This document shows positions 17,561 through 25,409 of a stretch of DNA of 64,000 bases, one piece after another. The DNA is from Stutzerimonas zhaodongensis. GTDB taxonomy: Bacteria > Pseudomonadota > Gammaproteobacteria > Pseudomonadales > Pseudomonadaceae. The translations under genes were made by a program, and so were the position numbers. The notes below the pieces were generated by a model that was not told the origin of the DNA, did not search any database, and worked only from the letters and a program-made list of their open reading frames with translations. The stretch spans positions 310,001 to 374,000 of the forward strand of contig NZ_RFFM01000001.1 of assembly GCF_003696365.1 (NCBI RefSeq), read 5' to 3'. Each line of letters begins with the position of its first letter. The stretch's first letter is position 1.

Positions 17561-17643
17561 CATCCCGAGCAGGTGCGCGCAGCAGCGAAGTCTTGGCGAC
17601 ATTGGCGTGGCCGACCAAGGCGAGCTCATGGGCGCGCTCATGG
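17561..17643 (-). pseudogene. Decayed duplicate of the 5' end of the DUF3482 GTPase gene
   Basis: This stretch aligns with 17291-17371, the first ~27 codons of the adjacent GTPase gene, at a constant offset of 270 bases. By hand count 48 of 60 bases match between 17291-17350 and 17561-17620. Translation still reads LALVGHANVAKTSLL, but the P-loop Gly has become Ala (VAKTS) and a 1-base deletion puts the start codon out of frame. The rest of the gene is absent, so it cannot make a GTPase. Confidence 0.85.
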
Positions 17644-17666
17644 CTTATTTCTCCGCTGTGTCCGCC

Positions 17667-17739
17667 GTATAGGAGCCAGCTTGCTGGCCATCCGCCGTGG
17701 AAGCGCGCTGAATTGATCGCCGGCAAGTTGGCTCGTGCG
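17667..17739. repeat. REP element pair upstream of the DUF2868 gene end
   Basis: GTATAGGAGCC... at 17667-17691 faces GATCGCCGGCAAG... at 17715-17739. Both match the REP consensus seen elsewhere in the window with a few changes. With the half-element at 17508 it brackets the decayed GTPase fragment. Confidence 0.8.
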
Positions 17740-17757
17740 GGAAATAAAGAGCACGTA

Positions 17758-19155
17758 TCAGTCATGGCCGGTCTCCAGCCAGGTCAGCGGGGCGCTGGTG
17801 GAGTGGAGCAGGCCAAGGCTGTCCAGTGCCTGCTTCCAGTCCTGCAAGCGGTAACTGTCCAGTGGCTCGCCGGCCGTTGGCTGCAGCAGCCAGACGCGGG
17901 TTGCAGTGGCGCACCGGCTCAGCTCGCCGATCAACGCCAAAGTACCGCGGTCCGGCGACCGGCGCGGATCACAAGCGATTGCCAGGCGCTGCGGCGGAAA
18001 ACGGGTCAGCTGTTCCAACAGGCGGCGGCGCTGCTCGCGATCGTCCAGCACACCTGCATCAGCGACGGCCTTCGGCACTTTCGGCGGCCAGGGGTGACTC
18101 TGGTCCAGCTCGATGCCAACCAGAACCGCGCCCTCGCTGCCGTCCAATTGAGCGCCGGCGCTTGGCGCATGGAGCCGTTCCGGTGCCGCGTCACTGATGC
18201 CGAGGCGTTCACTGGGCGGCTGCAGACGTTCGCGTAGCAGGCGGTAGGCGGGTAGTTGAAGATCGAGGCGTAGCTGCGCCCGTCCGCGTTGCCAACGCAA
18301 GTAGCAGAACAAAGCCAGCAGCAAGCGTGGCAGCAGCCCGTAGACCAGCACTACGCCCACCAGCCAACCAGCCCAGCTTTGGCGAGCGCTTTCTACGCCA
18401 TTTGCCAGATCCCCGCTGGAGCGGATCTGCTCGATGTCCGGCACGCTGAAGCCCAGCAGCGACGGCAGCACGCCGAGCGACTGGGTCAGGCTGATGAAGG
18501 TGCTTTCGCCAAGAATGGTGGTTTCCCATACAAAGCCGTAGCGCCGCGTTGCGAGCAGCGCCAGCAGGGTCAACAGCGCGCTGCTCATCGCCACCAGCCA
18601 TAAGCCGTGCACGCCCAGCCCCAGCAGCCAGCGTCCGAGGCGGCGTTGCTCGAGTACCGCGAGTAGCGCAGGCGCCAACTGCACGGCGCGCGCATCCCGG
18701 GCGAGCTTTTCACTGAGCCAGAGCCACAGCCGCCCCAGCGCACCGCCGGCATCGCCCGCGAAGAAGAACCCCAACAGCCAGCCCAGGAGCGTCAACAGGT
18801 TCAGGCCGAGCAGGCTGCCCAGTGCCCAGAACACATTCACCGGCCTGACGCCATCGCCCAGTGCTGCCAGTGCCAGCCCGGTACCGGTCAGCAATGCGAT
18901 CAGTACCAGGGCGAACCCGGCCAAACGCGCGCCCTGGCGCCAGTGACGCAGCGCTTCGATCAACCCGTCACGGCGCGCCAACCACAGCGCCCGATGTTCG
19001 ATCAGCTGAGCGAGTTCGCCACCCTGCGCACGCGCCTGGCGATTGGCTTCGGCATCATCCAGGGGCCCGGCGTGTTCTTCGCGCAGGCGCACGGCTTCGG
19101 TCAGCCAGAGGCGGTCAAGGGCATTGTTCGGTGATGGGTTGGGGGGCGCGGACAC
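17758..19155 (-). CDS. DUF2868 membrane protein, partner of the DUF3482 GTPase
   Basis: 465 residues from a GTG start at 19155 (SAPPNPSPNNALDRLWLTEA); an upstream start at 19230 would add 25 unlikely basic residues. About four to five transmembrane helices are visible (near 85-105, 115-140, 195-225 and 280-310), with a soluble C-terminal domain after residue ~330. The family has no established function but is repeatedly found next to DUF3482 GTPases, suggesting a GTP-controlled membrane complex. The gene is upstream of the GTPase on the same strand; the usual tight junction is broken here by about 385 bases of REP and duplicate sequence. Confidence 0.82.
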   Translation of the reverse strand: MSAPPNPSPNNALDRLWLTEAVRLREEHAGPLDDAEANRQARAQGGELAQLIEHRALWLARRDGLIEALRHWRQGARLAGFALVLIALLTGTGLALAALGDGVRPVNVFWALGSLLGLNLLTLLGWLLGFFFAGDAGGALGRLWLWLSEKLARDARAVQLAPALLAVLEQRRLGRWLLGLGVHGLWLVAMSSALLTLLALLATRRYGFVWETTILGESTFISLTQSLGVLPSLLGFSVPDIEQIRSSGDLANGVESARQSWAGWLVGVVLVYGLLPRLLLALFCYLRWQRGRAQLRLDLQLPAYRLLRERLQPPSERLGISDAAPERLHAPSAGAQLDGSEGAVLVGIELDQSHPWPPKVPKAVADAGVLDDREQRRRLLEQLTRFPPQRLAIACDPRRSPDRGTLALIGELSRCATATRVWLLQPTAGEPLDSYRLQDWKQALDSLGLLHSTSAPLTWLETGHD

Positions 19156-19362
19156 ACGGTTTCTCGTAGAAGGGCTTGGTCCTGAGGATAACTGGTGTCG
19201 GCCGGAACGGTGAACCGCGTGCGCTCGCACAGAGCCGATTTTGCTAGTATCCGCGGCCGATCAGCTGATCGTTCCGCGGTTCGCCGCATCATCCGCCAGG
19301 GACAGGCCGACTCGCCAAGCAGCGCTTTTCCGCTGCCCTGCGCACCTCAAAAGGACTTTGCA

Positions 19363-19605
19363 ATGAAAGACATCTTTTTCTTCGACTCCATGCTGACGCC
19401 GAAGATCATTATCTTCATTTACTGGCTAGGCTTGATCAGCGTGATCATTGGCGCGCTCGGCTCCATGTTCAGCGGGTATGGCGGGTTCTGGTCAGGGCTT
19501 GGCATCCTGGTGTTCGGCCTGATCGGCACGCGAATCTGGTGCGAGCTGCTGATCGTGCTGTTCAAGATCAATGAGAACCTGCAGAAAATCGCCAACCGTC
19601 AGTGA
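19363..19605 (+). CDS. DUF4282-family small membrane protein
   Basis: 80 residues from the ATG at 19363, which follows AAAAGGACTTTGCA, a strong ribosome-binding site; upstream in-frame codons are not credible. Two hydrophobic helices (about 12-33 and 42-62), with a charged C-terminus (KINENLQKIANRQ). The N-terminal FFFDSMLTPKI and the two-helix layout match DUF4282 proteins, whose function is unknown. It is divergent from the DUF2868 gene, sharing a ~200-base intergenic region. Confidence 0.85.
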   Translation: MKDIFFFDSMLTPKIIIFIYWLGLISVIIGALGSMFSGYGGFWSGLGILVFGLIGTRIWCELLIVLFKINENLQKIANRQ

Positions 19606-19665
19606 TTGGCCAGGGCGGCGCGCTGTCGCCCGTTGTCCCGCGCTGTTCGGTCTGATCCGCGCAAC

Positions 19666-21144
19666 TCAATTGACCTTGATGCGCTCCTGCCAGTAGCGCC
19701 GAATTGCGAAGAACAGCGAAAGCGCGGTAAGCACAATGAAGATCCAGGTGATCGGCCCGCGGAAAAAGATCATTGGATCGCCGCGGCCGATCAGCAGGGT
19801 GCGCCGCAGGTTGTCCTCGAACATTGGTCCGAGGATGAAGCCGAGCAGGAAGGGCGCAGTGGCGAATCCAGTGCGATTGAACACGTAACCCACCACACCG
19901 AAGAACAGCATCAGGCCAATGTCGAACACGCTGTTGTTCACCGCAAACGCGCCGTAAACGCAGAACATCAGCACGATGGGCAGCAGAATCGCCTTCGGGA
20001 TGTCGGCCACCAGCGAGAAATACTTGATCACGCCTTGCCCAACCACCAGCAGCACTGCCGAACTCAGCATGATTCCGCAGAACAGCGCATAGATCAGCGT
20101 GAGGTTTTCCTGAAACAGCACCGGGCCTGGCGTCAGCCCGTGGATCATGAAAGCGCCGAGAATGATCGCGGTGATCACGTCGCCGGGAATACCGAGCGAC
20201 AACAGAGGAATCAGCGTGGCGCCCGCGACACCGTTGTTGCCCGATTCGGCGGCCGCAACGCCTTCAAGTTCGCCCTTGCCGAAGTTGGCCCCATTCGGCG
20301 AACGCCGCTTGGCCTCGCCGTAGGAGATGAAGGTCGCTGCGGTGGCTCCCGTACCGGGAATAGCTCCAATAATCACGCCAATTACCGAGCCACGAACGAT
20401 GGTCTTCAAGCTGGTTTTGAGCTCCTTGAAGGTCAGGCCAGCGCCGCTGGTGGCCGCGCGTATGTGCGGCTCGGCCTTTTTCAGGTAGAAGTCGAGCACC
20501 TCCGGTATAGCGAACAGGCCGATCAGCAGCGGCACGAAGGAGATCCTGTCCATCAGGTTGTAGTTATCGAAGGTCAGTCGCTGACTGCCGTACACCACAT
20601 CCATGCCGATGGACGAGACGATCACCCCGAGGCTGGCTGCGATCAGGCCCTTGATGGCCGAGTCACCCGCGATCGAGACGATTACGGTGAGCGAAAAGCA
20701 GATCAGCCAGAAGAACTCTGGCGGGCCGAAATTGAGAGCGATCTTCGCCAGGTATGACGCGAACAGGATCAACGCCAGATTCGACAGCACATCGGCGATG
20801 CATGACGAATACAGGGCCATCTGCAGCGCCTTCTTGCCTTTACCCTGCTGGGTCAGCGGATACCCGTCGAGCAGTGTGCACGCCGATGCAGGTGAACCTG
20901 GTGTGTGAATCAGAATGGCCGTGATCGAGCCGCCGTACATGCCCCCCTTGTAGATCCCCACCAGCAGCAGGATGGCCGTTATCGGTGCAAGGCTGAACGT
21001 GAAGGGAAGCGCCAGAGCTACCGCCATGGTGGCGGTCAGCCCGGGAATGGCGCCAACCACGACGCCGATCAATACCCCAATGCCGATCGCGATGAAGTTG
21101 TCGACGCTCAGGAACAGGTTCAGAACTTCGGAAAAACCTTCCAT
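19666..21144 (-). CDS. tctA: Tripartite tricarboxylate transporter, large membrane subunit (TctA)
   Basis: 492 residues, about 11-12 transmembrane helices, typical of TctA. Family motifs are visible: GAIPGLTATMAVALALPFT near residues 28-46, and GxxxGTGATAATF-like IGAIPGTGATAATF near 258-271. It is the large permease of a secondary, binding-protein-dependent carboxylate importer. Last gene of the tctCBA operon, 25 bases after tctB. The substrate is probably a di- or tricarboxylate but cannot be named from sequence. Confidence 0.93.
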   Translation of the reverse strand: MEGFSEVLNLFLSVDNFIAIGIGVLIGVVVGAIPGLTATMAVALALPFTFSLAPITAILLLVGIYKGGMYGGSITAILIHTPGSPASACTLLDGYPLTQQGKGKKALQMALYSSCIADVLSNLALILFASYLAKIALNFGPPEFFWLICFSLTVIVSIAGDSAIKGLIAASLGVIVSSIGMDVVYGSQRLTFDNYNLMDRISFVPLLIGLFAIPEVLDFYLKKAEPHIRAATSGAGLTFKELKTSLKTIVRGSVIGVIIGAIPGTGATAATFISYGEAKRRSPNGANFGKGELEGVAAAESGNNGVAGATLIPLLSLGIPGDVITAIILGAFMIHGLTPGPVLFQENLTLIYALFCGIMLSSAVLLVVGQGVIKYFSLVADIPKAILLPIVLMFCVYGAFAVNNSVFDIGLMLFFGVVGYVFNRTGFATAPFLLGFILGPMFEDNLRRTLLIGRGDPMIFFRGPITWIFIVLTALSLFFAIRRYWQERIKVN

Positions 21145-21169
21145 TCGGTCACTCGCGGATGAGGGGTGA

Positions 21170-21661
21170 TCAGTCCCAGAGCGTGCCCGAGGGCAGCGGG
21201 ACGTTCAGCACATGGATGAAGAGAACGCTCACCAGCCATGGCAGGCCAATGGCGAGGAGGTAAAGCCAGGGTTTGCGGACCGGGTGCGCGACAAACATCA
21301 ACAGCGTGCCGAGGATGCCCGCCAGGATTGCACCCAGCGGCTCGAACAGCAGCCAATACGCGGCGAGCCCGGCCAGCATCAGTATCCATCGCCGTGCCGG
21401 AGCGCGCGCGGCGGTGGTCCCCTGTCTCGCCGGTGGGCGAAAATATCCTTCAAGAATCAGCGCCAGCGACAGCGCGGCGATAAGCCAACCGGCTACCGTC
21501 GGCAGCCAGCGTGGCGACTGCATTGGGTTCTCGACCATCGGTGCCTCGTCGATATGGTTCGGCACCAGATAGAACAGAAAAACCAGTGCCGCGAGCAGCC
21601 AGAAAGCGCCGAGCATCGTGTTGACGTTGGCCCACCGCTGGCGTCGCTCCGGATGCGTCAT
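21170..21661 (-). CDS. tctB: Tripartite tricarboxylate transporter, small membrane subunit (TctB)
   Basis: 163 residues with four transmembrane helices (about 15-32, 55-72, 95-122 and 135-155), the standard TctB layout. It is required with TctA for transport, though its exact role is unclear. It lies 9 bases after tctC and 25 before tctA, so the three are cotranscribed. Confidence 0.9.
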   Translation of the reverse strand: MTHPERRQRWANVNTMLGAFWLLAALVFLFYLVPNHIDEAPMVENPMQSPRWLPTVAGWLIAALSLALILEGYFRPPARQGTTAARAPARRWILMLAGLAAYWLLFEPLGAILAGILGTLLMFVAHPVRKPWLYLLAIGLPWLVSVLFIHVLNVPLPSGTLWD

Positions 21662-21670
21662 GGCGACCCC

Positions 21671-22651
21671 TTACTGAAGTTCGGCCTGACCGGCGACGCC
21701 CTGCCAGCGCTCCACGTCTGCCACGACATAATCGCGGAAAGCGTCGCCTTCCTGGCTGGCAACTTCGCCACCGATCTGCGCGACGAAATCCTGGAAACCC
21801 TGATCGCCAATGACCTTGTCCAGCGCGCTTTGCAGTCGCTCCACGGCCGCATCCGGCATGCTGTCGTCGGCGATCAGGCCGAACCAGGCAGTGGTGACGA
21901 AGTCAGCGAGACCCAGATCGGCTCCGAGTTTGGAGAGCGGCTCGACACCTGGCAGGTAGGGTGAAGGTTCAGCTGAGGTGACCGCCAACGCTCGCAACTT
22001 GCCGGACTTGATGTGAGACAGAACGGTCGGCATGTTTTCGAAGGACACGTCGACGTCACCGCTCAGCAGAGCAGGCAAGGCTTCGCCGCTACCGCGGAAG
22101 GGCACATGGGTCATCTTGGTGCCGGTCATGGTCTTGAACAGCTCGCCGGACATATGGATCGAGCTGCCCACACCGGCGGAGCTGAAGGTCATCTCCTTGT
22201 CCTTTGCAGCTTTGATGAATTCCTCGACGTTCTGATAGGGGCTGTTCGCCGGCACCACCATGACGTTGGGAATCTCGATCACGTTGCGGATGAAGCGAAA
22301 GTCCTTCACCGGATCGTACGGCAGCTTTTTGTACAGCACCGGGCCAATGGTGTGGCCAGGCGAAGCCATCAGGATGTTGTGATCGGCGCCGCGGCCTCCT
22401 CGAGCCAGCTGCCCGGTGGCCATGGTCGATCCGGCGCCCGGACGGTTCTCGACCACCACCGTGCCGATTTCCTTCTGCAACAGGTCGGCGACCTTGCGCG
22501 AAAGCACATCCGTCGTCCCGCCGGGTGCGTAAGGCACCACCAGGCGAACGGTATCGGTGGGCCAGTCGGCCGCGTTGGCAGAGACGGAGAAAAGTGGCAG
22601 GGCAATACTCAGCATGCACAGGCGCACGGCGCGCTTGAGAATAGGTGTCAT
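21671..22651 (-). CDS. tctC: Tripartite tricarboxylate transporter substrate-binding protein (TctC)
   Basis: 326 residues from the ATG at 22651, which follows GGAAGCTCCT; a longer frame from 22747 would bury the signal peptide. Sec signal MTPILKRAVRLCMLSIALPL... cut after VSANA. The mature protein opens DWPTDTVRLVVPYAPGGTTDV, the Bug/TctC signature of the carboxylate-binding loop. It captures the substrate in the periplasm for TctA/TctB. First gene of the operon, divergent from the CoA-transferase gene. Confidence 0.94.
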   Translation of the reverse strand: MTPILKRAVRLCMLSIALPLFSVSANAADWPTDTVRLVVPYAPGGTTDVLSRKVADLLQKEIGTVVVENRPGAGSTMATGQLARGGRGADHNILMASPGHTIGPVLYKKLPYDPVKDFRFIRNVIEIPNVMVVPANSPYQNVEEFIKAAKDKEMTFSSAGVGSSIHMSGELFKTMTGTKMTHVPFRGSGEALPALLSGDVDVSFENMPTVLSHIKSGKLRALAVTSAEPSPYLPGVEPLSKLGADLGLADFVTTAWFGLIADDSMPDAAVERLQSALDKVIGDQGFQDFVAQIGGEVASQEGDAFRDYVVADVERWQGVAGQAELQ

Positions 22652-22791
22652 AGGAGCTTCCCGTTGTAGTTGTTGTAGGGGCCGATCAGCGAACGAAAGC
22701 CCGTACGGGCGCTTCGGTTGATTCGCTCTAGAAACAGACGTAGTCACCTTAACGATGGTTTCTGTACCGGGACCAGTGGCGCCTAAAAAAG

Positions 22792-22808
22792 CGTTCGATA
22801 ATCGAACG
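22792..22808. promoter_or_regulatory. IclR-type operator between tctC and the CoA-transferase gene
   Basis: CGTTCGATAATCGAACG is a perfect 17-base palindrome about a central A, in the divergent promoter region. Its core GTTCGATAATCG matches the known operator of the IclR-family regulators PcaR/PcaU (GTTCGATAATCGCAC). It lies 141 bases from the tctC start and 90 from the CoA-transferase start, so one regulator could control both directions. No IclR gene is encoded in this window. Confidence 0.75.
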
Positions 22809-22897
22809 GTTGTACATGTGGCTACGGTTGTGATTTGAGCGCGCTTGGGTCAAGTTCGATTACACCGCCCATTTGCAATAACAAGAAGGAGCTCGTG

Positions 22898-24088
22898 ATG
22901 AGCGCTCTAAGTGGCATCAAGGTCCTGGACCTGACTCGCATCATGGCAGGGCCCTGGTCGACCATGGCCCTGGCTGATCTCGGTGCCGAAGTCTGGAAGA
23001 TCGAGAGCCTGGAGGGTGACGACACCCGCAGCTGGATGCCGCCCGCCACGGCGGGGATCTCCACCTACTACCTCAGTGCCAATCGCAGCAAGCAGAGCCT
23101 GGCGGTTGACCTGCGCAAGCCGGAAGGGCGCCAACTCATTCTGGATCTCGCCGCCCAGGCCGACGTGGTGGTGGAGAACTTCCTGCCCGCCAGCCTCAAG
23201 CGCCTGGGGCTCGACTACGAGGCGTTGTCAGCCGTCAATCCACGACTCATCCACTGCTCGATCACCGGTTACGGGCGCGGCAACCCAATGGAGAACCGGC
23301 CGGGGTACGATTTCATCATTCAGGCCGAAAGCGGCTTCATGTCGATCACGGGAGAGAAGGATGGCGAGCCCATGCGGCTGGGCGTGGCCTTCATCGATCT
23401 GGTCACTGGAATGAATGCGGTGCAGGGCATCCTCGCTGCTCTGTTCGAACGGGAGAAGTCCGGGCTCGGCCAGTCCATCGACATCGCGCTGTCCGACAGC
23501 GCCCTGCATTTCCTGGCCAATATCGCTTCGGGCTATCTCAACACCGGCAAGGTGCCGCAACGCTACGGCAATGCCCACGCCAGCATCGTCCCCTATCAGC
23601 TGTTCGACACCGCAGACGGCAGCATCGCCCTGGCCGTGGGTAACGACGAGCAGTACCGGCGGCTGTGCCTGGATGTGCTTGAACGGCCGGACCTTTATAA
23701 CGACCCGCGCTTCACACAGAACAAAAGCCGCACCGAGCATCGCACGTTGCTGATTCCTTTGTTGCAGGCGGTCTTCCGGGCGTGGCCCAGCGATGCCTTG
23801 ATCGATGCGCTACGTGCCCAGGCGATTCCGGTGGGTGAGGTGAAGGATGTGGCGCAAGCATTGGAGTCGGAGACTGCTCGCTATCGCCAGCTGGTGATGA
23901 GTGTCGAGCATCCGGTTGCGGGGGAGGTGCGGATGGTGCGTAGCCCGCTGCGTTTCTCGCGAACGCCAACGGTTGCGGCTAAGGCGCCGCCGCTGCATGG
24001 CCAGCACACCGATGAGGTGCTCGGACGAGTGCTCGGTAAGGATGAAGCAGAGCTGGCTTCTCTACGCGAAGCCGGTGTCATCCTCTGA
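22898..24088 (+). CDS. CaiB/BaiF-family (class III) CoA-transferase
   Basis: 396 residues from the ATG at 22898, preceded by AAGAAGGAGCTCGTG. Class III features: N-terminal GIKVLDLTRIMAGPWSTM, the ANRSKQSLAVDL segment around 61-72, and the catalytic Asp in AFIDLVTGMNA (Asp167), aligning with Asp169 of formyl-CoA transferase. It moves CoA between carboxylic acids. Divergence from tctCBA and the shared palindrome suggest that the imported carboxylate is activated here, with succinyl-CoA a likely donor (inference). Confidence 0.9.
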   Translation: MSALSGIKVLDLTRIMAGPWSTMALADLGAEVWKIESLEGDDTRSWMPPATAGISTYYLSANRSKQSLAVDLRKPEGRQLILDLAAQADVVVENFLPASLKRLGLDYEALSAVNPRLIHCSITGYGRGNPMENRPGYDFIIQAESGFMSITGEKDGEPMRLGVAFIDLVTGMNAVQGILAALFEREKSGLGQSIDIALSDSALHFLANIASGYLNTGKVPQRYGNAHASIVPYQLFDTADGSIALAVGNDEQYRRLCLDVLERPDLYNDPRFTQNKSRTEHRTLLIPLLQAVFRAWPSDALIDALRAQAIPVGEVKDVAQALESETARYRQLVMSVEHPVAGEVRMVRSPLRFSRTPTVAAKAPPLHGQHTDEVLGRVLGKDEAELASLREAGVIL

Positions 24089-24105
24089 CACCGGCTGGCT
24101 TTCTT
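24070..24105 (+). terminator. Terminator overlapping the CoA-transferase stop codon
   Basis: AGCCGGTGTCA (24070-24080) pairs perfectly with TGACACCGGCT (24086-24096) over 11 bases with a 5-base loop, followed by GGCTTTCTTT. The right arm includes the stop codon TGA at 24086-24088, so the last codons and the terminator are the same sequence. Confidence 0.85.
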
Positions 24106-24140
24106 TCCTTGGGCTTTCGCCTTCGGCCGGGGAGCGGTTA

Positions 24141-25259
24141 TTACTTCTGGGCGCGAACCTTCACCGCAATATCGGGCTGATCGATAAATAGGCCGTCGAT
24201 GCCGGTGGCGAGATACGCGCGAATATCTGCCTCGATATCGCCACGATCAGCAGGGGATGTGCCTTTGCGCAAGTTGGTCGGCAGGAAAGCGTTCTCGGCG
24301 CGGAAAGTGTACGGGTGCACTTTCAGGCCTGCGGCGTGAGCGTTCGGCACAAAGTCGGTGGGCTGGCCCAGGTTGCCATTGGCGTCACGCGGAATGATGT
24401 AGCTTTTTTCAGGGCCAACGCCGGCGGCGTAGCGCGAGATAGCCTTCAGGCCTTCGGCGGTGGCCATCTGCGCGTAGGTCAGCTCACTGCCGCGAACCTT
24501 CTGGTCGTACGGCTGGCCGCCGCTGAACAACTGCACCAGGCGCACTTCAGTCATTCGGCTCAGGGTTTTCAGGTTCTCGACTTCGAACGACTGGATATAC
24601 ACCGGCGCGTTGCGGCCGGCGTAGCCGTTGCGGTGGAGGACCTGCACCAGCGGCTTTTCCATTGCCAGGCCGAGCTGCTGGAAATGAGTGGGGTGCTTGG
24701 TTTCCGGGTAAAGGCCGATGCGACGACGTTCGCTCAGCTGCATGGTTTTCACCAGATCGATGATCTCCTGCAGTGTCGGGATTTCCAGGCTGCCGTCCAT
24801 GCGCGCGTTACCGGGGCGAATCGCCGGGATGCGCTCGATGGCACGCAGGGTCTTCAGTTCGGCCAGGGTGAAGTCTTCGCTGAACCAGCCGGTCAGCTTC
24901 ACGCCATCGACCGTCTGCGTGCGCTTGCGGTCGGCGAATTCCGGGTGCTGTGACACGTCGGTGGTCAGTCCCAGCTCATTGTCATGGCGGGCGACCAGCT
25001 GGCCATCGCGGGTCATGACCAGGTCCGGCTCGACATAGTCGGCACCTTGCAAGATTGCCAGTGCGTAGGCCGCAAGGGTGTGCTCGGGCACATAACCGCT
25101 GGCGCCACGGTGGGCGATGACCAGCGGGCTGGGCTCGTCTCGGCCGTTCTTGGCCGCAATCGAGGCGTCGGGCGCAGCGGCAAATGCAGCGATCGGCAGC
25201 AGCAGGCTGCAGGCGGTGAACAAGTGGCGCAGGGTTGGGCGGCTATGGCGGGCCATCAT
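24141..25259 (-). CDS. glpQ: Periplasmic glycerophosphodiester phosphodiesterase
   Basis: 372 residues from the ATG at 25259, six bases after GGAG; the frame extends far upstream but without support. Signal peptide MMARHSRPTLRHLFTACSLL... cut near AFA/AAP. GDPD signature AHRGASGYVPEHTLAAY at about 48-64, with catalytic His50-Arg51 and the metal ligands EPD in YVEPDLVMT. It hydrolyses glycerophosphodiesters to sn-glycerol 3-phosphate and an alcohol. It is divergent from folA; a degenerate Pho box upstream (25314-25353) suggests phosphate control. Confidence 0.93.
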   Translation of the reverse strand: MMARHSRPTLRHLFTACSLLLPIAAFAAAPDASIAAKNGRDEPSPLVIAHRGASGYVPEHTLAAYALAILQGADYVEPDLVMTRDGQLVARHDNELGLTTDVSQHPEFADRKRTQTVDGVKLTGWFSEDFTLAELKTLRAIERIPAIRPGNARMDGSLEIPTLQEIIDLVKTMQLSERRRIGLYPETKHPTHFQQLGLAMEKPLVQVLHRNGYAGRNAPVYIQSFEVENLKTLSRMTEVRLVQLFSGGQPYDQKVRGSELTYAQMATAEGLKAISRYAAGVGPEKSYIIPRDANGNLGQPTDFVPNAHAAGLKVHPYTFRAENAFLPTNLRKGTSPADRGDIEADIRAYLATGIDGLFIDQPDIAVKVRAQK

Positions 25260-25313
25260 GGGCATCTCCGGGGAAGGGGAGCGATTAGCCTGAAGCCTAT
25301 CAATGACGGCGGC

Positions 25314-25353
25314 TTGACGCTTTGGTAAATCAGATATGACCGTTTGATGATGC
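25314..25353 (-). promoter_or_regulatory. Candidate degenerate Pho box upstream of glpQ
   Basis: Read on the minus strand: GCATCAT, CGGTCAT, GATTTAC and GCGTCAA at exact 11-base steps. Only CGGTCAT is a close match to CTGTCAT; the others share the TCA or TTAC core. Position (about 55 bases before the glpQ start) and register support PhoB binding, but the match is much weaker than at pstS and pstC. Confidence 0.42.
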
Positions 25354-25409
25354 TGACGTGTATTCGCCGCCGCTGACTGCGCTCTTGGCGCTCTGCTATC
25401 CTCGCCGCC

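Noticed and set aside
17369-17641. Minus-strand frame MSAP... between the GTPase and DUF2868 genes
   Set aside because: It starts at the decayed copy of the GTPase start codon and immediately runs out of frame; it is a pseudogene fragment, not a new gene.
19606-20757. 383-residue plus-strand frame opposite tctA
   Set aside because: It is the complement of tctA, rich in His/Arg/Gln with no domain pattern, as expected from the antisense of a high-GC gene.
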